From contig NC_088301.1 in the NCBI RefSeq assembly GCF_032854445.1, positions 38,613,187 to 38,677,186 of the forward strand: DNA of 64,000 nucleotides. The letters are read 5' to 3'. Each line of letters begins with the position of its first letter. The stretch's first letter is position 1. The notes beneath the pieces are model-generated. The model had not been told where the DNA came from. It did not search any database and was given only the letters and a program-made list of their open reading frames with translations. The translations under genes were made by a program, and so were the position numbers. The stretch is from Liolophura sinensis (taxonomy: Eukaryota > Mollusca > Polyplacophora > Chitonida > Chitonidae). Shown here one piece after another: positions 12,063 through 23,599 of this stretch.

Positions 12063-14234
12063 TGTGTTTACATGCTTCTATTTTATGCACACCAAGCACA
12101 GCAATCCAAAGGAAAAACTGAAACATTGAAGAGCAGTGGGGAGCAAAGGTTTACTGAACAATGCATGTGGATTCAGGCAGTACATATATGGATATATAAT
12201 GTAATCAATATTTTATTGGACGTAAAGTTTATGCTTGAGGTCGATATAATCAGATATTTACAATACTTAAATTCCAGCCAACTGCAGTAATGGAAGTGTC
12301 GTTTCTTTTGATATTTCTGTCCCACTATGCTTAAATATAACTGTCTATATTTTGATTGATTTATTTGTTTGACTGGGATCTTTACACGCTTATTTGTGAA
12401 TATTTCATTCATGTGGGGGTAAGGTCTATTGGTGAAGTAAATTAGGCTGAGCCAGATAAAAACAAACTGACATCGCTAGGTACACATGTGCCAGACAAAA
12501 CCTCCCCCCTTGTTTGGCATGCGGCCAATTGGATTTAATCTATCGAACTAAGAGCAGGGTCCGTATTTATCAAACGTTTTAAGACTTAAGTCAAAGATTC
12601 ACACACGGCTACGAATAAACTGTTTAACTCATGAAAGTTTAGACTTTGTACACAGATTCTTTACTGCAGAACAATGTACTACCCATAATTTGAGTATTTT
12701 CCTGTTCTGACTTTAGTTTTTTAAGAACTTGCAATTTATGACTTAAGTCTTAAGTTGCTTCTTAGATACGGGCCCCGTTGTCTTATAGCAGAGTGACGCC
12801 TTAGTCTACAGTACTATACCAGTGAGGTTCCTCCATGATTAGAAAATTGAATACTGATCATTCACCTGTTGAATTTGTAGTGCATTTAAACATAATTGCT
12901 ACCCTTTGATCTTAGAGATTGATGTTGTGGATGTGAATCAAGAGTCAATTCGACAGTTGACAATTGCTATATACATGTGTCAATCAACTACTAGGAATAT
13001 GAAGACCGCCAATAATAAGCATATACAATGCACGCAGATTTGATCCGGTCTCATTATAAAGACTAATAAAGACTAAAGAGGCAAACTTATTATAGAAATA
13101 TTGTACAAACTTGCAAACGTTTGTGCCTTTTGAGACTGTTCATTGTATAAAGTAGCATAAAACATTGTTTTACGACATATTTATAACGAAATAACATCGC
13201 CTCACAGGAGGCCATGTCATCCTAGCGCATAAAAAGTTGGATACATAAGGCCTTTTAGTCCACAGTCGTCAAGGTTGACAGGCTAACAGGCTTAATGGCC
13301 GGATAAACCGTCACACAGGATTGGAATTGGACCATAATTGGAAACAAAATAGTCTTCTGTTAAATTACGAATAAAAACCTGAGACCTAACCATAATTGTT
13401 TGTGTTTGAACCCTGGTGATGTCCATAAGAACGAACTATTGACAGCGGTTAAAGCATGGAGGCCACGCACTGAGGCCATCGGGTCTGCTGCCATGGTTTT
13501 CCTTCTTTAATTATATTCCTAATCCACCGCATGATACCTTGAGATTTTTAGTCTGAGCTGTCCTGTGTTACCATGTCTCTATACTCGGTGATAATATGGG
13601 CGGTAAAACCAAATCTCATGTACATGTCGTTCAGATTCTCAGGTGGATAACACATGGTTTTCGTATATGTGGGGCGGGTTACACATTCTGCGTAGAGAAT
13701 TCCTTTCTCCAAACTGTTAGCGACATTCCAATTTCATGGATAACGTGTGTAGTATAAGACTACCTATAATAAACGCAAACAGGAAAGCAGTGGATAAGTT
13801 GGCTACAACCATCTTTAAGCAAACTTTAAAGTTTCTTATTCGTACTTGCACAATTCAGATTCTTCTTTCCCACTTTACCGTGTATTCAAGCTCAAATTTT
13901 GTGTATCGCCAGATGGACGTCTTTAAGAATCTTTAAGCCTTAAGTATGACATTCGTTAAACTGTAACGCGCGTTCCATGTTCATAATGGCAAAATTAATT
14001 TCCAAAACCAAGAAAAGGACCAGTTTCCAAAGTTAGTAAAAATTAATTTACTAAACAAAATTAGTAAGAAATAACTCATAAATAGTAAATGAACCCTGTA
14101 ACGTGTAAGTGAAAAGGCAATCAGTTTTCACTTATACAGGGAAGGCTGATGATATTATAAGTATGACATTCAATTCAAATTTCAAAATTGTAGCCCGTGG
14201 ATAATTCCCAGGTTGAATACCTGTTCATCTTTAT
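12063..14234. other. Non-coding, upstream of visible GPCR exons
   Basis: I looked here for the missing TM1-TM3 exon and saw no hydrophobic frame with the expected motifs and no DR-ending donor. Confidence 0.55.
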
Positions 14235-14320
14235 GCTGCGGCTTAGACAGCCCCTAGCCCCGGGTTAAGTGGTATTTGATACAACTATGACGCAGATCGC
14301 CAGAGATCATGTTGGTCAAC
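14235..14320 (+). repeat. Repeat family 3 fragment
   Basis: CCCCTAGCCCCGGGTTAAGTG and GATCGCCAGAGATCATG resemble the same middle block; diverged. Confidence 0.45.
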
Positions 14321-14589
14321 AAATGTGTTTAACTGACTGTAAATATTTAAAAAACATTTACACTGAAGGTATTTGGTGAGATACCCTTGATACAATAGTT
14401 TTCTTTTCATCTACAATTGATGTGGTATATTGTTAATAATAGGGATATAAAATATAATCGTGGGACAATGTCAATAAACAATTGCAGAGCTCTGGATGTT
14501 AATGACATCTACCATCACCTTATTCTTTTACAGATTTATTATTTAGGAATCGCTACATATTTTGCATTTTTTCTTTCACACATAATCAG

Positions 14590-14765
14590 GAATTTCACAT
14601 CTAAATATAATTAACTGTACCGGTTCTTTTTTTCATAGAGAGAAAAAAACAGTGCAGTGGCGACAGTGTGATAGCTGGCAAATTGTCACACGTAACCGGT
14701 GAAATATGGCCACTTGTCAATTTTCTTAAGTTAGGGTTTTATTCTAACTCATTCGAGACAGAACA
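14590..14765 (+). repeat. Interspersed repeat family 4
   Basis: GGAATTTCACATCTAAATAT, GCGACAGTGTGATAGCTGG and GTAACCGGTGAAATATGGCC; 260 bp before the first visible GPCR exon. Confidence 0.66.
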
Positions 14766-15025
14766 ACGGCCAGATTAGCTTGATTCCGAGTCAATATTAG
14801 ACAGGAAAAGTTTCTCCACCGGAAAGTTAGTACTCCAGAAACAGTAAAGCCAACTCCTTACACTGTTGCAATTTTACCCTCACATACACGCAAAACAGTC
14901 TCCATTGGCAAACCTACACATTTGAACTGTTTACCCCCTTTGTTTCAGATATGTAATGCTGGTTAACTTACATATTTGCACTGTTTGCTTTACTAACGTA
15001 TCTACACAGCGTATCTTTGTTTCAG

Positions 15026-15149
15026 ATATCTTATGCTGGTTCACCCACTGAAGTCTCGACCACCTTGGACGAACGTGCTTATAAAACGTGTTCTTATTGT
15101 CGTGTGGATTCTCTCCTTTGGGATCTCTTCGCCTGTCCTTTATGTAATG
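15026..15149 (+). CDS. GPCR exon: end of TM3, ICL2, TM4
   Basis: It follows a TTTGTTTCAG acceptor and reads YLMLVHPLKSRPPW then TM4 (VLIVVWILSFGISSPVLYVM). The intron falls within the DRY arginine codon, so the preceding exon must end with its first two bases. Donor GTAAGA. Confidence 0.84.
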
Positions 15150-18100
15150 GTAAGAAGTGTGAAAAAACATTTTGTTACCACCACATTGCCTTATCCTATT
15201 GATATCCTAACTTTTAATATAGCATTACATGTACTTTTAAATAAAGTAAAGCCTGTCCCCGAAACACTCAGTTGCAATTGATTTACGGGGTATACCACAG
15301 TATGTCCTCGAATTTAAGCATTACAAATTCTTGGAGTCTTCCTAAATATCTTTAATCAGCCATTATAAATTAGCTGAAAACAGGTGTATTAATCCCAAGT
15401 GTAAAAGTCATTATTACCTGCAAAGCCTGGGCACACGAGAGGAACTTGCTGAGAAATCGACCGCGAGAGGCAGGCAGCTGAGCTCTTTCCTCCGTGTGCG
15501 GCGAAATTTTAATGAGATTTTCGGCACGAGAGGCAGTGAGGAAAGAATCTATCGTGTTTGATATTTTCTGCCTCGAGAGGTCAAAATGCGTCGACAGCTG
15601 AGCTTGAGAACTCAGCCGGCCAATAAAAATAGCTTATCGTAGCACGTGACTGTTGGCAGCATGGCCGCCATCAAAGATCTCGCGAATGAAGCCCTTTTCG
15701 ATGATAAATTCGTTGAGTTGTGGCAGGACTACCCTTTTTTTGTATGCCGTGAACATACAGAATTCAAACACAGAGGTCTTGTCCGGTTTTTTTTTTTTTT
15801 CGAAAAGATGCATTCCAACGGAGTGGCCGACGACGCAGGCTAATGAGAGCGGAAGTAAAAGCAACTCTTTTTCCTGCATTTCGTCATCCGCCATTTTGAG
15901 AGTTCGTGTGGGATAGTTGAGGGTCACGTGGTATAAAATATGCTGAGACAAATGCGCCCGTGTGGTGAAGCAAGTGGAGAGTAAAGTTGCTGCACTGACC
16001 ACCTCTAGTGGTCGATAGCTCAGCAAGTTCCCCTCGTGTGCGCCAGGCTTAATGAGGATATTTACCAGATGGTCAAGTAACATTCAAGTTACAGTGTGGT
16101 TGACTCCAATATAATCCAAGATATATTACTCCAGTGACCATTGGAACAGCAGACTACAGCACATGCTGGACAAAGTCACACAAAGTGACTCTCCACAAGG
16201 CTGATATAATTAAAATTAAAGACGTACAGCATAGAGAGTAAGACCAGTGCAGCGACGACAGTATGATAGCTGACAAATGGTCACACGTAACCAATGAAAT
16301 ACGGCCTCTTTTTAATTTACCTAAGTCAGGGTTGTATTCTACCTGAACACGTAAATGCATAAATAGTAGCAATTTACAGTACCCCTAGCGCAATGGTTTA
16401 TGCAGAATTAGGCGGAAAATTAGGTAGGCAGACTTTTGACCAGTAAAGGCTGCAATCCAGTGTTTGCCCAAAAGGCGATTGAGTTCTCTCGGAGTATGTA
16501 TTCAGCACGTTGTACAATCAGGCATATCATCCCCAAAACATTACAATCGGATCGCGTTCACCCTAAGATTCTTACATTTTCAAATGAATACACCTTCTTT
16601 GTAAATTTTTATGGATTGAAAATTTCCATAATCTTTGGCGTCTTGTTTCATACATGCAGTTTAAAAAATTACTCTAGTTGACTAAAACTTAAGCAATAGA
16701 CTTTGTTGCTAAATCGGGTCCAAAGCCATATCGTTTTCCCCTAGCCCCTCCAAAAAAAACAATAGATGGATAGTACCATCATGATTCAGTTTATTTTATG
16801 TAACGCGCACTACTTTCAATACGGGTAACTAGTTGATGATTCCACCATTGGCTTTAAAGTCCTAATTCTTTGGAACTAATACCTTAGTGGTCAAGCAATA
16901 TTCATATAGTTACTGAATACGATCTTTTCAAACACTTTAGACATTTAACTGATATAAATGTATAAATTACCTACTTTCTGTTTGCACCCTTTCTCATTTA
17001 CCTGGCAAATATTTGTTTCCTTACATTGATCAGGATAGATTTATGATTGAAAATCCCGACTGACCGTATAGAAAACTTGCAATAGGATGACGTTTCCATA
17101 TCAGTCCAAATTATTATCAAACTAAATCGCTTAGATGAACAAGGGGATTATGACCGATATATGCCTTCTTCTGGATAGTCGACAAACGCATGTAGTTTAC
17201 TTATGATTGCATGCTATATCATCGCAGTCACCCATACAACTGTGATCCCAGTTAATTACTGAACCCGTGAAGGAAGCCTTGACTGCACCTGGTCCCCAAT
17301 CTCATATTCACTTGCTTCCCGTGGCCACTGTTAGCTGTAGAATATATCCATGACAAAACTTGATCTCGATCTACTCATTAGAATAAAAATAACGAATGTT
17401 ACGAATGTCAAGGAGTGGTTCAGTTGAAAAAATTGAGCTTTTTACTTTACAGACAACCGAAAATACAACGTATTTTAACAACCAATCGTCGGTAGTGATA
17501 GTATTTTGTGCGGACGTGGGCATTCCGGATGACCATCGCCTGGTATTCGCAGTCTATCAGCTGGTCGTTATGTTTGCGGCCCCACTCCTAGTTATGGCGT
17601 GCTGCTATTCCAGGGTTATCCACGCTCTCTGGATCAGCACAAAAGACCTCCGGAATCTTACAGAAAAAAAAGTTAGTATAACTTTGTGTTTTAACTGAAA
17701 AGCAGCTGATTATGTGTTTTTGGAAGACTACAGAGAGTTGTGGGCACTTGGATATGATAGGGAAATCGTCTGTAGTATTACACAGCTTGTTGTTTCTGCC
17801 CCATGTATTTCTGTTTTTGTATGTATTTCTTCATTTAGTAAATGTCCTAGACCATACTCAAAATATTACATGTTTAACCGGTCAGAGCTCTAGAAATCCA
17901 CCGCACCTACCAAGTTACCCGACCCATCTCCTGAAACGACTGCAATTGAACTAACCAAAAGCTGGATTCTAACCTCCGACCTCACTTGTTATGGGCTTCT
18001 ACAGAAGCCATTAGGTAAACCCTGATGTGTATTATAACGTCAAACAAGAGGGCAATAGAGGCACAAGAATGGAGTCAAATCACCGATTGTCAGAGAAGTT

Positions 18101-21100
18101 AATCCCATTATGGCTATTCGAAGGAAAATAACGTTACTAAGTAATACATTTCAGTTTTTTTGTATTTTTAAATATTTTGTCTATACATAGCACAAATATT
18201 GAAAAGATTCTAAACAAGTGGTAGTGACTACATAACGATCTTAGAGATACACATATAATAGTTTCTTTAATTCTTCCTTTACAGCCTAGGAGACATAACT
18301 CCGTGTTCGTCTTACAGTAGCTTATTGCGACCATTTTACTTGCGCCGAAAACAGTATATTTTCCAGCGAGGTGCGAAGACGAGAAGTATGAAGATTTTGG
18401 AGGCACGCAGACAGGTAATACAGCTGGGAACGTAGACCGCCTGAAGCAAATCGGTCCAAGCGGTGTACGCATTTGTTCTTTTCTGTAATAGATCACAGTT
18501 TCTGTATTTATTCATTTGATTGGATTTTTACGCTATACTTAAGAATGTTTCACATACGACGCGGCCAACATTATGGTAGAAGGAAACCGAACAAGGCCCG
18601 GGGAAAAACCCAGAATTATACACACGATGCTGACAGGCCATCCCACGTAGGCCTACGGCCAGCGAAGAAGCTAGCATAAGATGGATTGAACTGAGAGCGA
18701 CCGCCCTGTTGAGAAGCTTCTCAGCCATTGTGCCGCGCTGGCACGGTAATCATCTTCTTCTCTTCTTCACGGAGCGCTCCCCCCCCCCCCCCCCCCCCCG
18801 CCAGATTTTTCGTGACCATGCCCCTAAAACAGAGAGGTAGTTACCAAGAATTACAGGGTAACAGCAGTGAATGAAGTGGTTTTACTCACCACATAACCGA
18901 TATATGTTGGCAGAAAGTTTTATACATTCACGTCCATTACATAATTATATGGAAAGGAATAAATATGTATGGAAAACTGAGAAAGAGTCGGAAAGAGTAT
19001 TAGGCTTATCGACTCTTTTTTTTGGACACAGTCAGCATTTCCAGATCTTGTATTAAAGGGTCACCAATACTGGTAAGAGTTTCGAAATGCCGATCGTTTT
19101 ACTCCAAGGTGCAAAACTGTAACAACACAATCCTATAACCATTTATGTTTTGATCAAAATGGTATTGCCTTTTACCTTCCGCAAGTTATTGCAGGCATAT
19201 GTCGACGTTGGAGTATATTCTGCACACTGTTTCACTGAATATTGCTGTGTTAATGAAAATGATCTCTTATATTATCATAGAGTATGAACTATTTATTGTA
19301 CTGCACTGAATATAACGAACATGGGCTTCGTAGGCATCTGGTATGAACTATCAGTAGGCTGACCGATCCCATAGGACAAGTATGCATGTAACTAACATGA
19401 ATAGATGAAAGAAAATTGTGCATAAGACAAATCTGGTTTATCTTCCTATTCAGTTGTAGACAATGAGATTGAATACCACTTAATACGCACGGGTTAATTT
19501 GATTTAAGCCTTATGCATTTGCTAAGTTGTTGACAGTTGCTTTTAAAATGCTTTTATCATTTTTCGTTCCCACATTTTTCGCTGGTTGACTCTCCTATTT
19601 AAAAATCTTCAATGCCTCCAACTTTGAAACATCAACAAAGATTTGTTTTTGCTTTCCAACTATATTAATATTTTTTGGCTTGCCACAAGCTGTTCGATGT
19701 TGTGAAATAGTTGTTTGATTTTTTAGGCTTTTTTTTTAGGCTTTAAAAGCGGAATTTCCTTTCATCTAGGTCTTTATATTCTCGTTCTGTTTCATTCCGG
19801 TTACTGCATTGCACATTACTTGAGTAAATGTCGAAATATCCCTTTCTCTCTTTCGTCCGATCTCGCATCGATTGAGGCTCATATTAACACTTATTCTGTG
19901 CGGACATGAATAAAAGCCCAATTGAAGTAGAAAACAACACTAACTTTAAATATATGTCAGATTGTCCAGAACAATTGTTAGATTTATTTTAGGACATTTT
20001 AGAATGCTCTGTCACCACACTGTGACAAGTGACATCACATGGGTTGTGTCGTCTAATATCCACAGATTGGTAGACGTTTGCATTCAGAGTGCTTATACAC
20101 GAGTATATCTAGCAAATATACCTTGATGCATATAGGGTCCCAACAAGCTGCATTAAAATCTGATGTTCTAAAAGCATTTAACTCGGTTAAAAAAATGTAA
20201 AAAAGATATTGAACTGTTGTCCTGGTTTTAATGATTCTCATCTGACATTACTGCATATTAATGCTGTCTGTGCCTTCTTTGATTATATTTGACCATTTAT
20301 CAACTCTATCACACTGTCGTAGTTTCCGTTGTTTTGTTCGCCATGCTGTGACGTTTTATATTTAATTTGACATGCAGTTGTAGGTAACCAAATTGGTGTG
20401 ACGTGTTGACAGCAGACGTATACTGTCTTGCTAAAGTTGACGTTTATTTACTTTAGAGCTTTTTGTTGATAAATTTATGGCAAAAACAGTTAACTTAGTC
20501 TTTGATGATTGCAGATTATAGATACAAATATCACTGTCATACTTATGATGCTAAACAGTACTAGTGTATGTTTGTATTTTATTAAACGAATTGCGGCATT
20601 AACTGTGGCAGTCGTCGATCAAAGAGTTACGTCCTGCTATGCTGTTAGACAGACATAGTTAATATCCATGTTCTATTGTCTTTAAGTGGTGCCCAAGTCA
20701 CGGTCATCGAAAACTCTCGGTTTAAATGCATGTACAATAGAGATGAATCTCAGTTACATTTTGCTGACATCTAGTTGAGCAGAACCCATCGTCAGCATCG
20801 ATATTTTTGCCGTAATGTTATGTTGATTTCTCAACAGGTGATAAAGATGCTGTGCGCTATCGTGGTTGTATTCTTCCTGAGTTGGGGACCAAAGTTAATA
20901 TTTAGAACTTTACAACGGCAGGGATTACAAATAATGTTCAACCCAGAAGCTTTCACCACAAAGGTAAGTGACTATACACGACCTTTTTTTGGAACCATTT
21001 TGCAACATCCAGCTGTTTTACAAAAAATATCCGTTTTGCCTTTTATTCACTTTTGCTCATTCGTTTTATACTCTTCAGGCTTTTTCACAAATTCGTTAAA

Positions 21101-23291
21101 AAAATCGTTAAAATTTTTAGAATAACTCTCTAGACGGTCAATCTCACTATATCAAAATATAGTAAATATCAAAAATCCTGTTTTGGTAATGTTACATGCA
21201 ATGTTAACACATATGCACATACATCAGACATGTAATATATACATGTAATCTCAAAAAACGGACCAGTTTCAATTTAACAAGAGCACCGATGGTTTAGTGA
21301 ATTCAGATAGGTACTGCATTTAATAAAGGGAAATGAAACATAGATGTTATTATTCAAGTAAATGTTATTAGGAAGACCATGAAAAACTGTATCTTTAACA
21401 GATTCACTTGTATTGTGAAGTGATCTACGGCTGTTTTACCAATGATGAATTTCGTGAATGATGTCACATTTACTTGTCAGGCCCTAAAACAGCAACTGAA
21501 TGTCAGATTAGCTGATCTGAAAATAAAGGTATAGAAAAGGTGCGTGACGTCAATAACGATATACATTATCAATATTGTGCAATAGGCCTACTTTACAATC
21601 CACGCATATAAATGTATTCAATTCAGTGAAAAAGAAATCTAAAAAATGTTATTTCTACTTATTGTCTTTTTGTGTTTCCTTTATTCTAACTTGGCATAGT
21701 AATTTGAAGAGTGAAAAGTGACGAAAAAGAGCCCCTGAAAAGGTGCTTTTCAAAAGATGAATAACTTAGCAGTTAACCCTGTATTTTCAATCAACGTCAA
21801 CAAACCTATATTAGCTGATACTTTGATAGACTATATTTTTTTTAAGTCAGATGCCTGTTATTTATTACAAACACACATTCTTGGAATAATAAAAGGCGAT
21901 TAAATGATGTTGGTGTGTCAACGGATGCAAGAACATGAGTTGTCAGAATTTTAGCAGCATTAAGCAGTTTTATCAACTCGACGCTGTCACCTTTAGATGT
22001 GATTTTGCAGCTGCACCATTAGTAAGTTCTAAAACGTCCCAGGGCCACTATACATCGCTACATCACTTGATAGTAAGATGAATTTACACGACAAGATGCC
22101 GTTGAGGCAAAATCTAAGGCTACATTGCATTTAGTTATCGTTCATCTTTTCTTTATGAGTGGTGGGAAACACCCATAACATTGTTTTGACACCAGCCAGT
22201 ACTAGTCCCGTGTAAGAATACGTGTAAGAAATCGCCACGCGAAAAATAACAAACGCGTATTGGAAGATAAATTGCTCTTCGAAAGACACAGTTTAAATCC
22301 AGGTTAGACGACTAGTGTTATTATTGTTGCAGACATGAGATCTATCAGTGGGTAGTTTCAACAACAAAGGGTTTGTTTTTTCTGGCTCTAACTACTTACC
22401 TGCCATCAGATTGTCAATAAACAACAAAGAGAGTAGCAGATACCAGCAAGGTTATGGCGTACACCACTGTCTACTGAGAACGAAAAATACAAGGGAAAGG
22501 TTACAATATGACTGTGATATTCGGTAAGGTGCTAACATATCACCTTATCAAATAACGATATCGCTTAAAAAAGTAATCCGCGGCAGCCGAGCTTCATGAG
22601 ATAAGCACATGTGTCATCGAAAGTCTACTAGGCTTTGCAGAACATGGCTGCTTTGCTGATGTTGACGGGAAACCATATGTCCCTATTTATATCTATTCAT
22701 TGACCCAATTCCATGCAGCAAATGATTTTAACAATGTTAAGTTCACAGCATTTATCCTGAGGGCCACTTTCACAAAACATCGTTATTCAAATTATCCTAA
22801 TTCCAATAATTTTCTTGTGAATGACTTCGTCTACAAGACCACAAGACCACATGTTTTACGAGAAAACTTGCGAAAAAATGAGGTCGATGGTTTACACCAG
22901 GTACCTCGATTTCCTCCATCTATAAAACTAACAATCATTGTATACTTGGAAAACTCTTGCTTGTTAAAACCGGCCTGAGAGTATGCCTTTAAAGAACGAT
23001 CAAATAAATAATGAATTCTTCTTTCAGTTGATACTGGATTGCCTACCATATCTCCAGTCCTGTATAAACCCGGTTATTTATGGGTTCATGTCACGCGCAT
23101 TCAGAAAGAGTGTTCGCGCAGCATGTACAAGCACGTGCAGCTTAACACAGGAAGTGATGTGCTTCGAAAAAAGACTCATGGCTTCTGAATTCGCCTTACA
23201 GCAACGGAATTTGGCTCCAAAGGACACGTATTTGAACGAAAAAACCAACCTAATGACACGCCATATGGCCGAGGCAAAAGCTGTGAAGTGA
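15026..23291 (+). CDS. Class A (rhodopsin-type) peptide-receptor-like GPCR, 3' four exons
   Basis: Visible exons: 15026-15149, 17453-17671, 20838-20963 and 23028-23291 (stop TGA). The first enters in phase 2, all later junctions are phase 0. Together they encode about 244 residues: the Y of DRY onward (YLMLVHPLKSR), TM4, ECL2 with two sequons and the conserved Cys (VFCADVG), TM5, a short ICL3, TM6 with FFLSWGP, TM7 with the NPxxY motif as NPVIY, helix 8 (SRAFRKSVRAAC) and a C-tail with palmitoylatable cysteines. The motifs fit neuropeptide receptors, but I cannot name the ligand family. The exon(s) for the N-terminus through DR of TM3 were not found between 1 and 15025; they may lie outside the window or be overlooked. 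No frameshift or stop is seen, so the gene looks functional. Confidence 0.86.
15423..16050. mobile_element. Deleted DNA transposon with 48-bp TIRs, PIF/Harbinger-like
   Basis: The ends 15423-15470 and 16002-16050 are inverted repeats, about 42 of 48 bases matching with one indel (both start AAGCCTGG and include GGAACTTGCTGAG). Inside, a plus-strand ATG at 15661 opens a MADF-like start (FVELWQDYPFFVCREHTEF) and a minus-strand ATG at 15893 opens MADDEMQEKELLLLP, resembling the N-terminus of Harbinger transposases. The two frames run toward each other and stop at a T-rich junction near 15789, as if the element's middle was lost. The bases flanking the TIRs (CAA and TAA) resemble the TWA target duplication of that superfamily but are not identical. 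It lies in an intron of the GPCR. Confidence 0.66.
15661..15843 (+). pseudogene. MADF-like N-terminal fragment in the TIR element
   Basis: From ATG 15661 the frame gives MAAIKDLANEALFDDKF then ELWQDYPFFV and HTEFKHRGL, which fits the start of a MADF/Myb-like DNA-binding domain (L-W-x-x-Y-P-x-L-Y core). It runs into a poly-T tract that codes for phenylalanines and ends soon after. Confidence 0.5.
16205..16375 (+). repeat. Interspersed repeat family 4
   Basis: ACGTACAGCATAGAGAGTAA, GCAGCGACGACAGTATGATAG and CACACGTAACCAATGAAATA, lying 150 bp past the TIR element. Confidence 0.66.
17453..17671 (+). CDS. GPCR exon: ECL2, TM5, ICL3 start
   Basis: It is 219 nt, phase 0 to 0: TTENTTYFNNQSS (two sequons), VFCADVGIPDDHR with the ECL2 cysteine, then TM5 (VYQLVVMFAAPLLVMACCYS). 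Ends LTEKK at donor GTTAGT. Confidence 0.85.
18508..18750 (-). mobile_element. SINE family 1 copy (tRNA-type, ATAA tail)
   Basis: Near-full minus-oriented copy: the tail side carries TTTGATTGGATTTTTACG and the head side the GAACTGAGAGCGACCGC and GAGAAGCTTCTCAGCC region. Diverged. It sits in the GPCR intron between the TM5 and TM6 exons. Confidence 0.75.
18780..18799. repeat. Poly-C tract
   Basis: A run of about 20 C residues immediately after a SINE copy; length is unreliable in assembled reads. Confidence 0.9.
20838..20963 (+). CDS. GPCR exon: TM6 and ECL3
   Basis: It is 126 nt, phase 0 to 0: VIKMLCAIVVVFFLSWGPKL carries the TM6 W-x-P signature. Acceptor TCTCAACAG, donor GTAAGT. Confidence 0.87.
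23028..23291 (+). CDS. GPCR last exon: TM7, helix 8, C-tail
   Basis: It is 264 nt ending at TGA: LPYLQSCINPVIYGFMSRAF gives TM7 with NPxxY; the tail has TSTC and a lysine/asparagine-rich end. Acceptor TTCTTTCAG. Confidence 0.88.
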   Translation: MILDCLPYLQSCINPVIYGFMSRAFRKSVRAACTSTCSLTQEVMCFEKRLMASEFALQQRNLAPKDTYLNEKTNLMTRHMAEAKAVK

Positions 23292-23376
23292 AAACTGTGC
23301 AAGTCAGTGGAGAAGACTCAATTCCGGAATGACCTCTTTACATTAAGTAAAATGGATTTTTGTGAGATATGCCTTA

Positions 23377-23592
23377 ATTTATTTATTTATTTGATTGGTG
23401 TTTTACGCCGTACTCAAGAATATTTCACTTATACGACGGCGGGCCAGCATTATGGTGGGGGGGAAACCCTCGACCATCCGCAGGTTGCTGACAGACCTTC
23501 CCACTTAAGGCTGGAGAGGAAGCCAGTATGAGCTGGACTTGAACTCACAGCAACGGCATTGGTGAGAGGCTTCTGGGTCATTACGCTAACCG
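23377..23592 (-). mobile_element. SINE family 1 copy, well preserved
   Basis: Begins with (ATTT)n, then TTGATTGGTGTTTTACGCC, ACGGCGG.CCAGCATTATGG, a GGTTGCTGACAGACCTTCCC block and TTGAACTCACAGC, a B-box-like region read backwards. Located 85 bp past the GPCR stop codon, possibly within its 3' UTR. Confidence 0.85.
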
Positions 23593-23599
23593 TCTGATA

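Noticed and set aside
1-15025. Search for the GPCR TM1-TM3 exon
   Set aside because: No frame with the expected TM2 and TM3 motifs and a donor after the first two bases of the DRY arginine was found by eye.
15634-16083. 149-codon minus frame across the TIR element as a full gene
   Set aside because: It spans the TIR and a poly-T run; only the short part after ATG 15893 looks meaningful, as a transposase remnant.
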